A DNA stretch of 64,000 bases from Phytomonas francai (Eukaryota > Euglenozoa > Kinetoplastea > Trypanosomatida > Trypanosomatidae). The translations under genes and the position numbers were made by a program. Shown here in pieces: positions 38,601 through 53,600 of this stretch. Where the stretch lies: positions 881,421 to 945,420 of the forward strand of contig MJCC01000004.1 in the NCBI GenBank assembly GCA_001766655.1. The letters run 5' to 3'. Below the pieces are notes generated by a model, which saw only the letters and a program-made list of their open reading frames with translations, was not told the DNA's origin and made no database searches. Every line of letters starts with the position of its first letter. Position 1 is the first letter of the stretch.

Positions 38601-41600
38601 AGATGTGAAATTCAAGGCCTTTGGCTGCGGTAGTGCAATTGCTGCTTCTTCCTATGCTTCACAAGCGATACGCGGGAAAAGCGTGGCGGAGGCATTAAAA
38701 TTGACGAATAAACAAATTGCACAGGAATTGTCACTGCCACCTGTCAAGTTGCACTGCTCCATGCTAGCTGAGGAAACTATCAACGCGGCGGTCGAGAACT
38801 ACCTTTCCAAGAATCCGACCTTGAAGAGTAAGATGAAGCGAGACAGTCTAACAGAAACAGCTAAGGGTGGTAATCATTAAGAAAATAGTGGTAATAAAAT
38901 CAGGGTGCCCCTTCATAGTGCTTTCCTTTGATTTCCGTTTTTTTATGTGCTTTTCTGCACAAGGATTATTGTTTTAAAAATTTGCTATTATAGCCCTTGT
39001 ACGCAATAATTTTTGCACATATTTTTGCATATTACAAGTCTTCGGATAATATACCTTATTTAACCAGCTCCTTGCTTATTCACATTTTTTTGCTTAGATA
39101 TTTTATAGTTTTGTGTTGCCTTGAAATTATATCAGATGATCATAAATGAAGAATAAATACTTGAAGTGCTGAATGTCGACGTGGTTCGGAATATGTTATT
39201 ATTTTGTATATAGGCTCTACTAGTATTCTTTAAGCAATATGGAGTTGATATATTTATACACATCTAAAAAAAAGGTAAATGGATGAAAAAGGATCGATAA
39301 AAATAGCAGCAGGTACAATATGTGTGTTTTCTACTTAAATCTCATATATAATATCTTCACGAGAAATTAGTATTTCCCTCATTATGATGTTTTTTTTTTT
39401 TTAGCCTTGTGTACCTGAAATAAAATAGCCGTAGAAAATTGTGAAATTTCTTAAATATATTAGTACAATTTTAAATAAACTAATTAAATTTTATTGATTT
39501 TTAGAAAATGTCATTTTTTACCTGAAGATGGGGGTTCGCCATGCATTCAGATGTGTGTATGTTTAACAACTGTGTGCTTGCGTTTTGATATGTCAACTTA
39601 CTCTAACTCATTTAAACGAAGGTAAATAGGTGTGGTTTCACTCTTAGAGAAACATTTTATTTCTCACAGGGTATAATGGCAGTTATTTTGCACACTACCC
39701 AGGGTGATTTGCCAATTTTACTGAACTTCACGGAATGCCCAAGGACGTGCTTCAACTTTTTGGCGTTGTGTGCCTCAGGGTATTACAATCAATGTCGTTT
39801 TTACCGCTATATACCCGGCATACTACTACAAACTGGCGACCCCACTAACAGCGGGAAGGGAGGAAACTCAATTTTCTCACACTGCCCGTCATCCCTTTCT
39901 CCATTGTCTGAAAAATCAGAAACTGGGAACGGTGACACTAAAAGGAGTGGCCTAGTTTCAATAAATAGGCCTCAGCTTTTTTTTGAGGATGAAGCATTCG
40001 GTTTGACATTCCATAGAGCACGCGGCGTGCTATCGATGGCACACAAAGGTGGTCGAAGGGACACTAATGCCTCTCAATTTTTTATTCTTTTAGCTCCACA
40101 ACCTAGTTTCGATGGCATTTATACAGCCTTTGGACAGGTAGATTTACTTGGCTTCTATGATGCCCAAACACAACGAGTGAAAGATGGTAATCCTTCCCTA
40201 TATTTACGGTCTGGGGAGGACGTACTGAAGCTTTTGGAGGATTCTGCGAAAGCAGACAATAAATACAATGTGTATGAAGGAAATGTTTTAATTATTGGTG
40301 CAACGGTACTGTACAATCCCTTTGCTGAAGGTCGTTTGCTTATATAAGGGGACAATAAAAGGAACCCGTATGGGCGAGTTCTCATTGAGACGTTTTCATT
40401 TTTGAAGGATGACAAGGAGTAAAAAAAAAAGGAATAGACGATGTGACCCAGAATTTTGTTTGTTTTGAAACTTTCTTCCACTTAGTTGCGGTTTTATTAT
40501 TATTGAAGTGTATTACCGACAATTAGTGTTCGTATATAAATGGATAACTGCCGATACAGGAAAAAAAGATAAGTGTCATGGACCCGTGTAAAAAGCTTGG
40601 CTCCCCAAAGCATCCGCTAATTGTTAAGGATTACCGGCCTTATACCGGGAGGCAACTCGTACAGCGTCCGTCGGTGACTGAGAATCATAAGCAGAATATA
40701 CACAGGAGTAGTTGGGATCTATACTACCGCAACAACACCATCAACGGCTTCAAAGATCGAAACTATATTCTCCGTGAATTTGTCGAGTTGCGAGAAGCCG
40801 TTATGGGGTCCAATAGTACTGATCAAGAAGAAACAAGCAAAGATATGAAACTTCACCCATCTACAGGTGTAGCTTTGGGCTCGCACAGTTGTGATAAGAC
40901 CAGCGCCAAGCCTTTTTCCTGGATGGAAGCAGGATGCGGTGTAGGAAACACTATGCTTCCAATATTCAAAGAATTTGGAAATTTATCACATTGGCGTTTT
41001 CTCCTAGGATTTGACATTTCTAAGGTCGCTATTAAGCTTCTGAGTGATAAAAAAGCATCCTTGCCATTGCTTTTGCAGGAAAAAATTCATGTTTTTGCAT
41101 TAAACCCGTGTGAACAGCGTATTGCAGATTTCATTTTACCTACCCTTTCTGGTGGCACTCGCGTCCACCCATCAGCAAGCTGTTCGAATTCTTTATCTAG
41201 CCCCGCCGTGGATTTTGTCTCAATGGTATTTGTTCTGAGTGCCATACCAGTATCACTCTACACCATTGTTCTGAAGCGTATCGCAGAGTGTATGGTTTGT
41301 CCAGGGGGTGTTTTTTTCTTTCGCGATTATGCTCGTTCTGATCTTGCAGAAAAGCGTTTTCAATCTCGCAGGCGTAGTGTCATTGGCACAGTGATGGAGA
41401 ACATAAACGATGTTAATGACAACATTAGTGAAGAAAAAGAATCTAGCATATTTTTACGAACCAACGGCACTCTAACCCATTTCTTTTCCAAGGATGAGCT
41501 TGTAAGGTTGTTTACGTCTGTTGGTTTTAGCGTAATTGAGGTGTGCGAGGTGAACCGTGATGTGGAGAACCGTAAAGCGGCACTCTGTATGCGACGTAAA

Positions 41601-44600
41601 TTCCTCCAAGGACGATTTCGTCTTGAAAAAGTAAGCATTTGAACTCCCCAATTTATCATAATCTACATTTTTTGAGGCAAGGATGTTTTATGCACGTGGA
41701 GCTAAGGAACTGGTAGAAACTTGCTTTTTAAGTCTATATGCAGGAAAGACGCAGCACAAGGAAAAAGTCAAAGTGATGGTATCATCCTTTTTTTCCCTTT
41801 TGCATAAAGCAATGAAAATTTCCATGTTCAGTTCCCTGCTACCTTTGCTGACATTTTTACTTGTGTTAATATATATATATATATATATATATACAAGGGT
41901 ATAACATTCATTCATTTATTTGCCTTCCCAACTCTATGTAGTGTAATGGGCGTTCACGGCCTATGGCGACTTTTGGATACCTTTGGGGTAGTGACACGAC
42001 CAGAGGAGTGGAGTGGCTGTCGTGTGGCTATCGATGCTAGTATCTGGATAGCGCAATTTCGATCCCAGTCTCTCACTGAAGATGCAAGTAATAGAGTAAT
42101 CCAAGGCTTTTTTATCCGTATACTGAAGCTGCTGTTTTACGGTATCGAACCCGTTTTTGTGTTCGATGGGCCTTCGTTAGCCCTCAAGGCCAAGGAACAC
42201 CGGCGGCGGCAAAAGATACGCAAAAATCTAGAACAGTCGCTGCTTAAACGCCGTGCGCAGCAAATTTTATCCGCTCTTGCTTCATCAGGGCACCTTGATA
42301 TCGCTCATCTGAAGCGTAAGAGAGAGCCCAGTGAAGAGTCGACAGAAGTTCTGGAAGTACAGCCCAAGAAGTTGTGTACAAAACAGGAGGCCGTCCCTCT
42401 TTTACATGAAAATCACCCAACGATCTGCACTGAAACTCCATTCGGGTACAAAAAAAGTCAACTCACTTGTTTAGGGAGTCCCAACAACATCGTCAATTCC
42501 CATACCAGATCCTGCCACAAAAAAGGACAACCTTTGGTACCTGCAGAAGTTTCAAAGACGACGATGATCTCTTTCCTTAAGGAAGCTAAAGATATAATTG
42601 AAGAGCGTAAGAAAGGTGAGCAGTGTGTTTTGAACAACACATTGAGATATAGTAGCTCTTCCCTTTTCATGGGCCCAAGATGCGCACTTCTATCTGAAAA
42701 GGAAGAGAATAATTCTAGCTCTTCCGAAATTCTCGATTGTGGCATCCCTGATAACGAGATCGCGGGCGGGGCCAGCCCATACCAGTGCCACAGTGATGTT
42801 GTATTGATCAACGCAGACGATGATGATTCATCCAATGCATCATCAATTGCGCTGACAATTAGTTCTTCATGTGAAAAAAGTAATGGGGGGGCCTTTGTTG
42901 TTCAGCAGTCGGCAGATGCTAGCGTTGGAAAAGAACAAACAGATATTATTAGAGACTCTACTTTGCAAAAACAATTTAGTCAAGAGATTGTAAAGGGTCG
43001 GACCCTTACAAAGCAATCGCTAAACGCCCTGCGAACAGAGAAAGAGTTTAAGATTCTTGAGGAGAGTAAATTAAATCCGAAGATCCTTTCCGTTGATGAT
43101 TCTCTTGTGTCTGACGAAATTTTGTCAGAACTATCAACATCTATCACCTCCAGCGTCTACGTTTCTTACTGCGAAGACAGTGATGGTGAATTCAACACAA
43201 CAAAGGCATCGGATGAAACAAGTTTCTTGTGGGATCCTAGTAATCAAAGGCAGTACGAACAGCTAGCAGCTGTCTTGGAGGCACCACCGCACTCAGGTCC
43301 TCTGAAAACCCCCAAGGAAAATGGCATGAACTCAAGTCTAGCAAATGATTTTACACCGGCGAATCTGTCATTCTCTAGGCAGGTATCTAGTAGATCTGGT
43401 ACCGGTTTAAAGTGTAACGATTCCCACAATCGGATGTCTCTGTGGCCAACGGCCACGACCGAAGAGGACGTGGGGGAGAGAGCGAAAATATGTAATCTTC
43501 ACCCGTTTTGTTCTGGAAACCAAACACTTTCGACAGACGGGATCAACAAGTCGGACACTAAAATGTTTCAAAGGTGTGCTTCGCCAGAAGGTGAGCAACT
43601 GACGCTACTCAATCCTACACCCCCCACAACAAGGGTTCCACACCTGGGGCGCGATCGTCAACCCACCCCACAGACTGTTGGCAGCGATACCTGCTTCGAT
43701 CCACAGAAGCAAACAGTGCCATTTGAACTATTAGGGATTGTAAACATGCTCACGTGCTTTCAGATCCCGTATGTTATCAGTCCCTCTGAGGCGGATGCGC
43801 AGTGTGCGTACCTGGCCCGAAACGGTTTGGTAGATGCAGTATTCACTGAGGACAGCGATGTGGTAGTCCACGGTGCGCCTGTGATTCTTCGTGGCTTCTT
43901 TTCGTCAAACAAGAATGCTGTAGCGTATCGGCAGGAAGAGCTTGAGGCCTGTGGGATTGACAAACCTGTTCTTGTCGCCTTGGCCCTTTTCATGGGTTGC
44001 GACTATGCGGAAGGAATTTCAGGTTTGGGTCTAAGCGGCGCCATGGAGGCCCTTGTCTCCTCCTGGATTCCCATTAGTCAAGATGAGGAACAGGAGAGAA
44101 ACGATCCACAGAGGGAAATAGCCTTTGTTATCCGTACCCTTTTCCGCTGGAAGTTGCTACTAAAGAAGATGCCTGCTTCATGGACAGATGCAGGTGATAG
44201 TGACTTATCTCTCCTACAGTTCCTGCTTTTTAGGAAAAACAAGTCCTCTTGGAGCTCTTTGTACCTGCCAGAGTCCTTTCCAGAGCACGGTGCTGCGGAG
44301 GCCTTTTATGAGCCCCTCGTGGATCTGGACCGTACACCTTTTGTAGATTCAAACCCACAATGGCAACGTGTGTGGGGCTTCGCCGTAGAGAATGGGTTGT
44401 TGGAATCGTCCTGGGTGCGGAAACGTCTTGAGCTGGCTCAAAAAGAATGGGTTCGAAGAAGGATACAGAACAATGTCTCGATAAAAAATGGATACTCGCA
44501 GGCTCGTCAACGTCATTTGAAAGAGTTTGGTGTGAAAACAAAGATCGGAGAGAAGTGGGTCTATAGGAAGCAGCCATTGAGATTGTCCAACGTTCTGGCC

Positions 44601-47600
44601 CAACTGCGAGACATTAAAGAGCTGCGCTCTGACACCAAGTGATGATCAGCCCCTTCTCGACATACCGTTTGGTTCAGATGAAAAACGTGACCAACCAGAC
44701 ACTCTGAAAATACGGCTCACTGTGCCATCTACATCCAGGATTCTCTTTATTACCTAAGGAATTACTCCTTTTTTTAAATCTTGAAATTAAAATCTTATAC
44801 TGGAGGACAAGGATGCAATTGATAGTAAAATACTCCGCAGGTATTCATTCCATTTCTAATTAAAAGATTTTGAGTCTAATGGATAACCCTGAATATGTAT
44901 GGAGGCTTAAAGTGTTTACAGATGCGTCAAAAATGTCTCAGTGTAACTCTTCTCTTTGTACTCTCTTTAGAACGTGACTTCATCTCTAAATTCTTTAGTT
45001 AGTTGTTTGTATTTATTAAAATAGCATAAGCAATATACACGAAGGATACTTATTATACTTCCTTCAAAATAATTGTAAATATTCTTCTTTTACGTTTGTA
45101 GTTTGCATCTTTTCCTCTTTTACCATAAAAGTGTCCTTCAATGAATGAAACAACCACGGGGAATTGCTCAGAGCTACCCGCTGATAGGCTTGGGTGTGGT
45201 CATATCGATGTAAGTTCCACCTCACATGTTGCACCTAAAAATAGTAACAAAGGCAATATATGGATCGCAAAAAGAATTATTTTATCTAGCGTTCCTCTTG
45301 GTTTTGCTGCGGTGGCCCAAATCTCCATTGGAATAATTTTAGTGGCAGCAGTTGGAAGGATGGTTGGTGTAAGACAGCTCGGTGCCACATCACTTGCCAT
45401 GGGGTTTATAAATGCTACTGCGCTAGCGTTAGCATCGGGATTTTCGGGAGCTCTTGAAACAGTTCTTTCCTTTTCTTATGGTAAGAACCCTGACAGCAAA
45501 ATCTATGGAATTTATGCGCAGCGCATGGCACTTCTTTTGCTTGCTTCCGCTTTTTTAAGCGGCCCCATTTTTGTTTTCAGCGATAGTTTCTTGACTGCAA
45601 TTGGACAAAATCCTGAAGTATCCTACTACACGGGGGTTTTCCTGCGAGTAGCGCTTTTCGGAGTATATCCGATGATGATTTTGGAAATAATCCGGCGTTA
45701 CTATGCTTGTCAACACCTCAATAACCCTCTATCCATCTCTATGGCTTTAAGTGCCCTTCTGTTTCTCTTGGTATTATGGTCGTGTATTAAGTTGTTTGGC
45801 TTTAAAGGCGCTGCCATTGCGTGGAACTTCCTCATGGTTTTTATGCCAGTATCCTTGATATGTTACCTGGGTTTAACAGGGAAGTACAAGAAAACATGGG
45901 GCGGTTGGAGAGAAGCAACTTTATACAATTGGACCCCTCTTCTCCGACTTGCAATACCCTCTATGACCATGATGCTGAGTGAATGGGTCTCATTAGAGAT
46001 TAATGCTATTGTAGCAGGCTTTGCACCTGAAAACAGTCTGGCCGCTTTTGGGATTTGGTATGAGCTTTCATCTGTCTTTTGGAGCTTTGTATCTGGTGTG
46101 TTCATCATGGCGGCGGTACTTGTCGGCAATGCCATAGGCGAAGGCAACAATCAACTGGCCCGACGGGTTGCCTACATTTCCTTGTTAGTCTCTTGCGTAT
46201 TTGCCACTATCAACATAATTCTCGTTCATGTTTTTTCGCCATATATTTCGCATATATTTTCAGATAACAATGATGTTAAGTCGATTTTCCTTACAATGAA
46301 GTGGTGGTATGTTATTTTCCATTTTTTTGATTGCGTGCAGAGTTGTATGATGGGTATTCTGCGTGGTTGTGGGAAGCAGCTTATTGGTTCATTTATTATT
46401 GCTCTTGTTTACTCAGTGGTAGGTGTGCCACTTGGTGTTATTGTTTTCTTCAAGACATCCATGGGCGTCAAAGCACTGTGGATGGGCCCTGCTATTGGCG
46501 TATCCTGTGTTGGATTCCCCCTATACATGTACTTGCTTTTCTACCATATAGACTGGGATAAGCTGACCCCAATAAATGAGGAGCTTCCCGCCTTTAACTC
46601 CAGAAATGATAGGCTGTCCACACGGACTCCTTTCTCATCTGGGGTAAGTGACAATTATATCTTTCATGATAACGAATCGATTTGTTCTACAGCCTCGGCT
46701 TCTTCTTTTCATCCCGCAGAAACGAAGAACTCAAACGCACCCAATAACGAACATGGTGAGCTTGAATGTCTTTCATTCGCGTCGCACTTACGTTTTGCCT
46801 CGCGAGATATTTTGGCGATGCCTCATTCATTTTGTATGTCCTCAGTGGTAAATCAGGCAGAAGCACCAATACTACATAATACTGTTAAATCTTCGAAGGC
46901 GAGCTAGTGCTATTGCGAGTTCGCTTTATCTGATCTTTTTATTATGCTTAAGATGACATTTGGAGAAATTTTACTTTTCCCATAAAAAAATATTATGCTG
47001 CATGTGCATGTTTCTTGTTTTTTGTCGTAAACTATCAATTAAAGTTTCCATTTTTTTTAGCATTACTTAAACATTGATTTCTCAAAATGATATCCTTTTA
47101 GACAATAGGTCTAGGGGTATATATCTCTATATGGAGTGAAGTATTTTAATCTGTAGAAAGTATATAATGGGCATTATTGAAGAGGGAAAAATATCAAACA
47201 GGGTTGATGGAATGTATCTTTTTGTACGCTTCTATTATTTGTAATAAATAATGATAATAGGAGAACTCTATGACCCACTCCATCTCTTTTTGTTACATAA
47301 CACTTTTTTAGCTTTCAATGACATCGTAATAGAATTTTCCGTTTCGTGAAAATTTACTGAAGAGTGATATATAAATACTTTCCTACAAAGTAATTGAGTG
47401 CGTGAAAAGCTATACTTTGTGGAAACTAAATGGTAAGGTCTAATAATAATTCAGAATACGCATACAAACCTCATCGAGAATCAGCGTCATCCATAAATAG
47501 TCCCACACTCATCTTTCAACAAGGCAATGTTCAACCCCTAGGGACAACATCAGTAGTCTCGAATAATAACGGGTTGCCCGTACCCCAGATCGTTCCGCCG

Positions 47601-50600
47601 ACGGAAGGCCCAGTAGCAAGCACGACCGCATCTCATGCCGATGCATCAAACCAAGATCCTGAAACTCACTTGACAGACGAAAATTTTACTCATAACAGAA
47701 AACCACTTTACGGGCCTTTTCAACTTCATAAAGTAGACCATGAAAATTCAAGCAGAAATTTTTCCGATGTGGATGATAATCACGATGATGTGTCCCTAGA
47801 CAGCTATGGAATCCCTAAATACGTGGAACGTTATCAGGGTGAGCTGATTTCAGAACCGGGGGGTTCGAAACAGCGACATATTATTGATTCCGATTTCTAT
47901 GTCCCTTGGAATTTGCGTCAGCCAAAGCATTCCAAAAGGTTCACGTTTTTCGATTTTTTGCGATTACCACGGTTTTGGGGACAAATTGAGTTCGCAATGC
48001 GTATTACACTATTTGCCGCTCTAATTCCCGCCCTCTTCATGACGGTTCCTGCACTACCCAATCCTTTTGTGTCATACTTCTTTGTCTTTTCATCGATGGC
48101 ATTGGCATCTAGAGTCTTTGTGGGGGAGTCCCTCTCTTATTTATTTTCCTGGGTCCGTGCCGGCTTTTTCTGGCTTCCGTTGGCCGTGATAGCAGCCGCG
48201 CTTGACCTTGGGAATAACGCTGGCTGGTGGGGTACCTACTACACTTTATTTTTGTTCATTATGGCACTTTTCACTGAAGATATTTCACGGCGCATCTGCT
48301 TATTGTTATTCAACATATGTATGGTAGCTCTGCTAATGAGTAAAACGCGTGATCTTGTCTACCCGTGCCGGGTAATGGCAGACTGGTACATTGGTATTTT
48401 CCTGTGCGTGATCTCAACCTTTATTCCGTACCCCCAATTCTGCTACCACCATGCGGAAAAATTAATATTTCAAATTGCTAAAACGACAGGGAGCACATTT
48501 CAGGGAATCATGCATTCTTTTTGGAGTGAGTCAAATGTAACGCGAAACATGGCCATTTCCAGGATGCGAGTCTTGGCGGAGTCCCTGAATGAAAAGCTGG
48601 TGGAGTTGGAGAACTACCAAAGCCTCACAGTTTACGAGTTCTTTGCTGAGTCATCAGAAGCACGTCAAATCCGTGCCCTAAAGTTTGCCTTGTTTGAACG
48701 ATTGCGCGTCAATATAAGCACATTGCTTAGAGTTTTAAACACAGTGGAAAACAATCCAGCTGTTGTTGACGACTCCAAGCGTTCACAGGCCTTCAAGAGG
48801 ATCATCTTTCCACACTTGGCCGCTGTTTCGGCAGCTTTTGATAATTTTATGACGGGGATCGCGCTTGCGAGAAGCAAATCGGCGATTGAAAAACTGAAAC
48901 CCTCTTTTGAATCTGTGTATGAATGCACATTAGGACTGCAAGAAGCCTTTACTATTGCACGGGGTATGTTTCTCTATGAGCATACTTATGACGCAATGGA
49001 AGCGTTCTTGCCGCTCATGGCCTTCTACCTTTTTACGTTAGTTTCATTTAGTGACACTGTTGGTATGTTTCAGAAAGATATTGAAGAACTCAATCCTTGC
49101 TTTGTTGATTTGCTCATTAGATTGTTTCGCACGATAGTCTATGATCCATTTCGTAATAATCTAATCTTTTTGAAGAAGCTCTTCTTGACACGAAATCGGC
49201 GAGAGATCCAGCGCGTTATTGAAGCAGCAAAGGTAAGCGGTGCCATGGTCCTGACTATTGGCTTCACCTATCTCATGGATATTGATACATCCTATTTTAC
49301 AGGCCCCAATATTATTGCCTTTGTATCTGGTATGAACCCGGTCGAATCTCTCCAGGCCTCGATTGTCCGGCTTACGGGTTGCCTTATCGGTACCGTCTTG
49401 GGCTTCTTCGCAGGAGCCTATTCTAAAACGGAGGCGGAGCGTGTCTCTTTATTATGTGTTCTCATCTTCTTCTGCACTTTTTTCAGAAACGACAAGGACT
49501 ATGGTATAATGTCAGTATATGCTATGTTCGTTCTCATCCCACTGGATGCAATCTATAGACCTACAGTCAAAGAAACCATGGATCGTATGAACCAAAACAC
49601 CATGGGTATTTTTATCTACCTATTTATCAGCATTGCAATACTTCCATTGTCACCGAGTGTGATTTTACGCGCAAAGAGAATCAATATTCTCAAACGGATA
49701 AACGAAGCGCTAAGCAGCATTCTAGATTTATTTTCTGATCCGTTCATTGGAACGATAACAGAGGGTCTTTCTAGCCCACGGTGTCCCTCATCCGCAGATG
49801 AAATCGTGAACATTGGCGGTAATACCGGTGCTAAAGAGGGGGAAAACAGGAACATACCTTTTCCTAACTTCTCATTACACGCAGCGCAGATTTCTGATGT
49901 CCAGCTATGTAAGATTACCACCATTTTAAATGATATCAACCATCGTATCAAAGCTTCTAAGCCATATGTTAATTTTTCAAAAGAAGAACGCGGTCTTGTA
50001 GAGGTCGACTATCCTGTGGGAGCATGCGCTGAAACCTATGAGCATATGCGGATTATGCTTGTTTTGCTTAGGGCTATGTGGATGAGTTGGAATCTGTTCC
50101 GTAGACAGCGTCTATACACTAGAGAAATGCGTCGGTTGATGGCTCATCTTCAGCCTGTTGCAGCTAGTATTTCCAATTCCTTTAGTCGTATTATTAATCT
50201 TATTATATACAGCATCCAGAACCCTACTACAAACCTGGAAGGGGAAATTATGAAGTCTGTGCTGAACCTTCTGGAGTCTTGCAAGGAACTACAGGCCCGA
50301 ATGAACCAGATGTTGGTCATCATAATTGCTGAGACGGTCGAAAAATTCCGTGATCCCGCTACCGCGGGGGAACCACTCACACAACTTCTTAAGAATGGGG
50401 CCCATTTATCCCCTGAGGACGCCACTTTCAGTCCAATAACTGAAAACTTTACGAACGGGGCTTGCGATTTTCTGCACACTGCCGTGGTCTTACAGTTTCC
50501 AAAAGGTGAGATCCGTAGAAAGCATGCCTCCAATCAGCATAGACTGCATCATTTATCCCTTCCGGTTTCGAAGCTTCATACAAACGGGCCAGATATCAAA

Positions 50601-53600
50601 GGAACTAAGGCAAGGTCCTCGCGGTACGATCTGACTGATGAAAGTGGCACCGATGATTTAGAGAAGGGTACGCCAAATAAGAAGCAGTGCAAGCGTCACC
50701 GTGTTCTCGTGCACCTCCCGGAGAATTTTGAATTCCCAATATCATCTGAAGACGCTGAGTCTTTGCACTCTTTTGCGCTTTCCCTGCTCATGTTTGCAAA
50801 TGAAACGAAGATGCTTATGACGAGTCTTCAGGTAATGACAGACCATGCGCGGTCGAAAAAATAAAAATACTATAATACTTGTACATGAAACTAATACGAT
50901 GCTAAATAGAACTACTGTCGCATGAAATGAAAAACGGTGTTCTCTGAAGAGGATAAAAATTGCAATGCAGTATCTAATTTTTTGCATTCAAACATTTCCA
51001 TTTCTGCATTTGTGAATAATTCAAGGGGAGAGGAAGGGAGGTATTGCATACTGAAAAGGCGTGTGTTAGTGAATTCAGCTCTGTATTAATGCAACTTCTC
51101 TTCATGGTGTCAATTTTCACGGGTATCAAAGACGAGTGATACTTTACTATTTTAATGACTCTTAAGTCTCTGATCTAAGCTCTCGTTTAATGATTCAGTA
51201 TGTTCATCAATAAGGCTTCAGTTATAAGATGAAACCCTTCCTCTAGGAATTATTTACCATAATGGCTAAGAGCTGAAGTCTAGGGGAAGCCATACAGTTG
51301 TGAAGGAATACAAAGTCTTTGTAAATATATTCTTAAAACTTTCTACATCTTTCTTCGGATGTTTCCTAAATTATTTAGAGGGATTCTGGTATATTTCAGA
51401 TATAAAGATAAGGATACGCGAGTAATACGCCCTCATTTTCATTCTTTTTGCAGCGATGAATCGGTATTCTCGGGATATTTTCTCTATGAACTCATTATTC
51501 TTTTATTCAAACATAATATATCCTTTTAACTCTCTCTTTTCTTATCTCTAGAGACTCTGTTTCGCTATACAAGCTCTTTTTTTGAATCATAGGGATAACT
51601 TACTTTTTACGCAAACATGCAGCCGAAGAAAATAAATTCCCCTCCTAAGATGCCACATCCTCACTTTAATGTATCAGCCAATGACCCGTGCGGTAATGTG
51701 GGTGTAGTCCAGAACTTGTCCATCATCTCGCACACGACTGCATTTGGACATGGTGCCTGTGGGGTGGATCCCAATTTGGGTAACATCACCGCCATGGCGC
51801 AATCTTTCACGGACCGCGCACAATCGGAGCTTCCCTGTGAACCTCTTGTTGACGGCCGTTCTTCTGACAGTCCCCTTTCAGCGCAAAACCAGGCTAAGAA
51901 AAATGTCACCAATATGGAGCTTGTGATAAGCTTTGTGATCACTGGTTTTCCACTGACATTAGCATCTGTCGCCCAGTTTTCTATCAACTTAGTGACAGTC
52001 GCAATAATAGGCAAATTTCTAGGCGTTGATGAAATGGGTGGCGCCACTCTGGCTTTGAGTTTGGTGAATGCCACAGGGTTTGCCGTTGGAACTGGTCTAT
52101 GTGGAGCTTTGGAAACGGTTCTCTCGCACGCCTATGGTGAATGGGAAAAGAAGAAGCAAATTCTGGCGGAAAACGAAGCCAATTTGAGCAACCTCTCTGC
52201 CACAGACACTTCGTCTGGTAGAAACAACAGATCTATACAAACCACTACTGAATCGAACGCTGTCCCCGTTGAGCAAGGGGATTCAGTTCAGACTCTATAC
52301 ATCTATGGTACATACGCTCAACGTATGGCCTTTATCTTGCTTGTGGCGGCAATGCCTCTTGGGGTTATACTCTGTTTTGCCGATTGCCTTCTTAAACTTA
52401 TGGGAGAAAGCCCGGCTGCGATTTACAACATGGGCCGCTGGTGTACTATTGTCATTTTTGGACTGCCAGTGACTTTATGCCTCCCTCTTGTGCAGCGGTA
52501 CTACTCTTGCCAACGAGTAACAAAACCGTTGCTGGTGGCCACGTTTGCGGCGGCGGCTGTGCACCCTGGCTTGCAGATCGGCTTTATAAAGCTTATGGGT
52601 TATCGAGGCTCCACAGTGGCGTGGCTGCTGCTCATGCTTGGTCTTCTACTCGGTATTATTGCTCATTTTTACTGGACTGGATTGTACCGGCTAACATGGG
52701 GAGGATGGAATCAAAAGAGCACACAGAATTTGGGAGATCTTGTAAAGCTTGCACTTCCCTCAATGGGCGTGATGATGTGTGAGTGGGTGGCAGTGGAAAT
52801 AGTCGCTCTGATCGCCGGTTTTGCACCAAGTAATGATTTGGCTGCTTTTTCTATCTCTCTTAACATTTTCGGAATCCTTTGGGGTATCACCTCAGGTGTG
52901 ATTGTCATCTCGTCTGTATTTGTAGGCAACGCTATTGGGGGAAGAAAACCGCTCTTTGCACGCCGCATTGCCTTGATTTCCATTATTATGGTCCTTTGCA
53001 TATCGTGCGCTGACGTTGCTATTATGTTTGTGTTGAATCCATATATTCCTTCTCTTTTCACAAACGAACCCAAAGTAGCTAAAATCTACGAAAATATTAT
53101 GTATACCGCCCTTCCTTACCATATTGTAGATACCCTTCAAAGTAACATGATGGCGATTTTGAGGGGTTGTGGGCTCCAATCTATCGGTGCGATCATCATT
53201 TCCATTGCCTTGTGTGTTGTAGGTCTCCCACTTTCCTGTGTACTTTTTTTTTACTTTAAGCTTGGTGTTGGGTCTCTTTGGATAGGTCTTTTAATCGGCG
53301 TTGGCGGAGTGGGAGTACCTCTATATCTCTACGTTTTATTTAGGTACATCGACTGGAAAAACTTGAAGCCCCATGTTGAAGAAACAAGTTCTTTTTAAGT
53401 GGTAAATAAAAGCAACAAACAAATTGTTGGAAGCTGAAGTGGTCTGGGTCTGTAGATATGATAGACGCCAAAAACAGAAAAGAAAGGTTTGAAATTTAAA
53501 AAAATAACTGAAAGTGCTCTTTTTCCCCAAAAAATCTTTGCTCTGGATGTACTTTTGTCGAAGTATGAATCCTAATTGTTATATCTCGAAAATGGGTTCT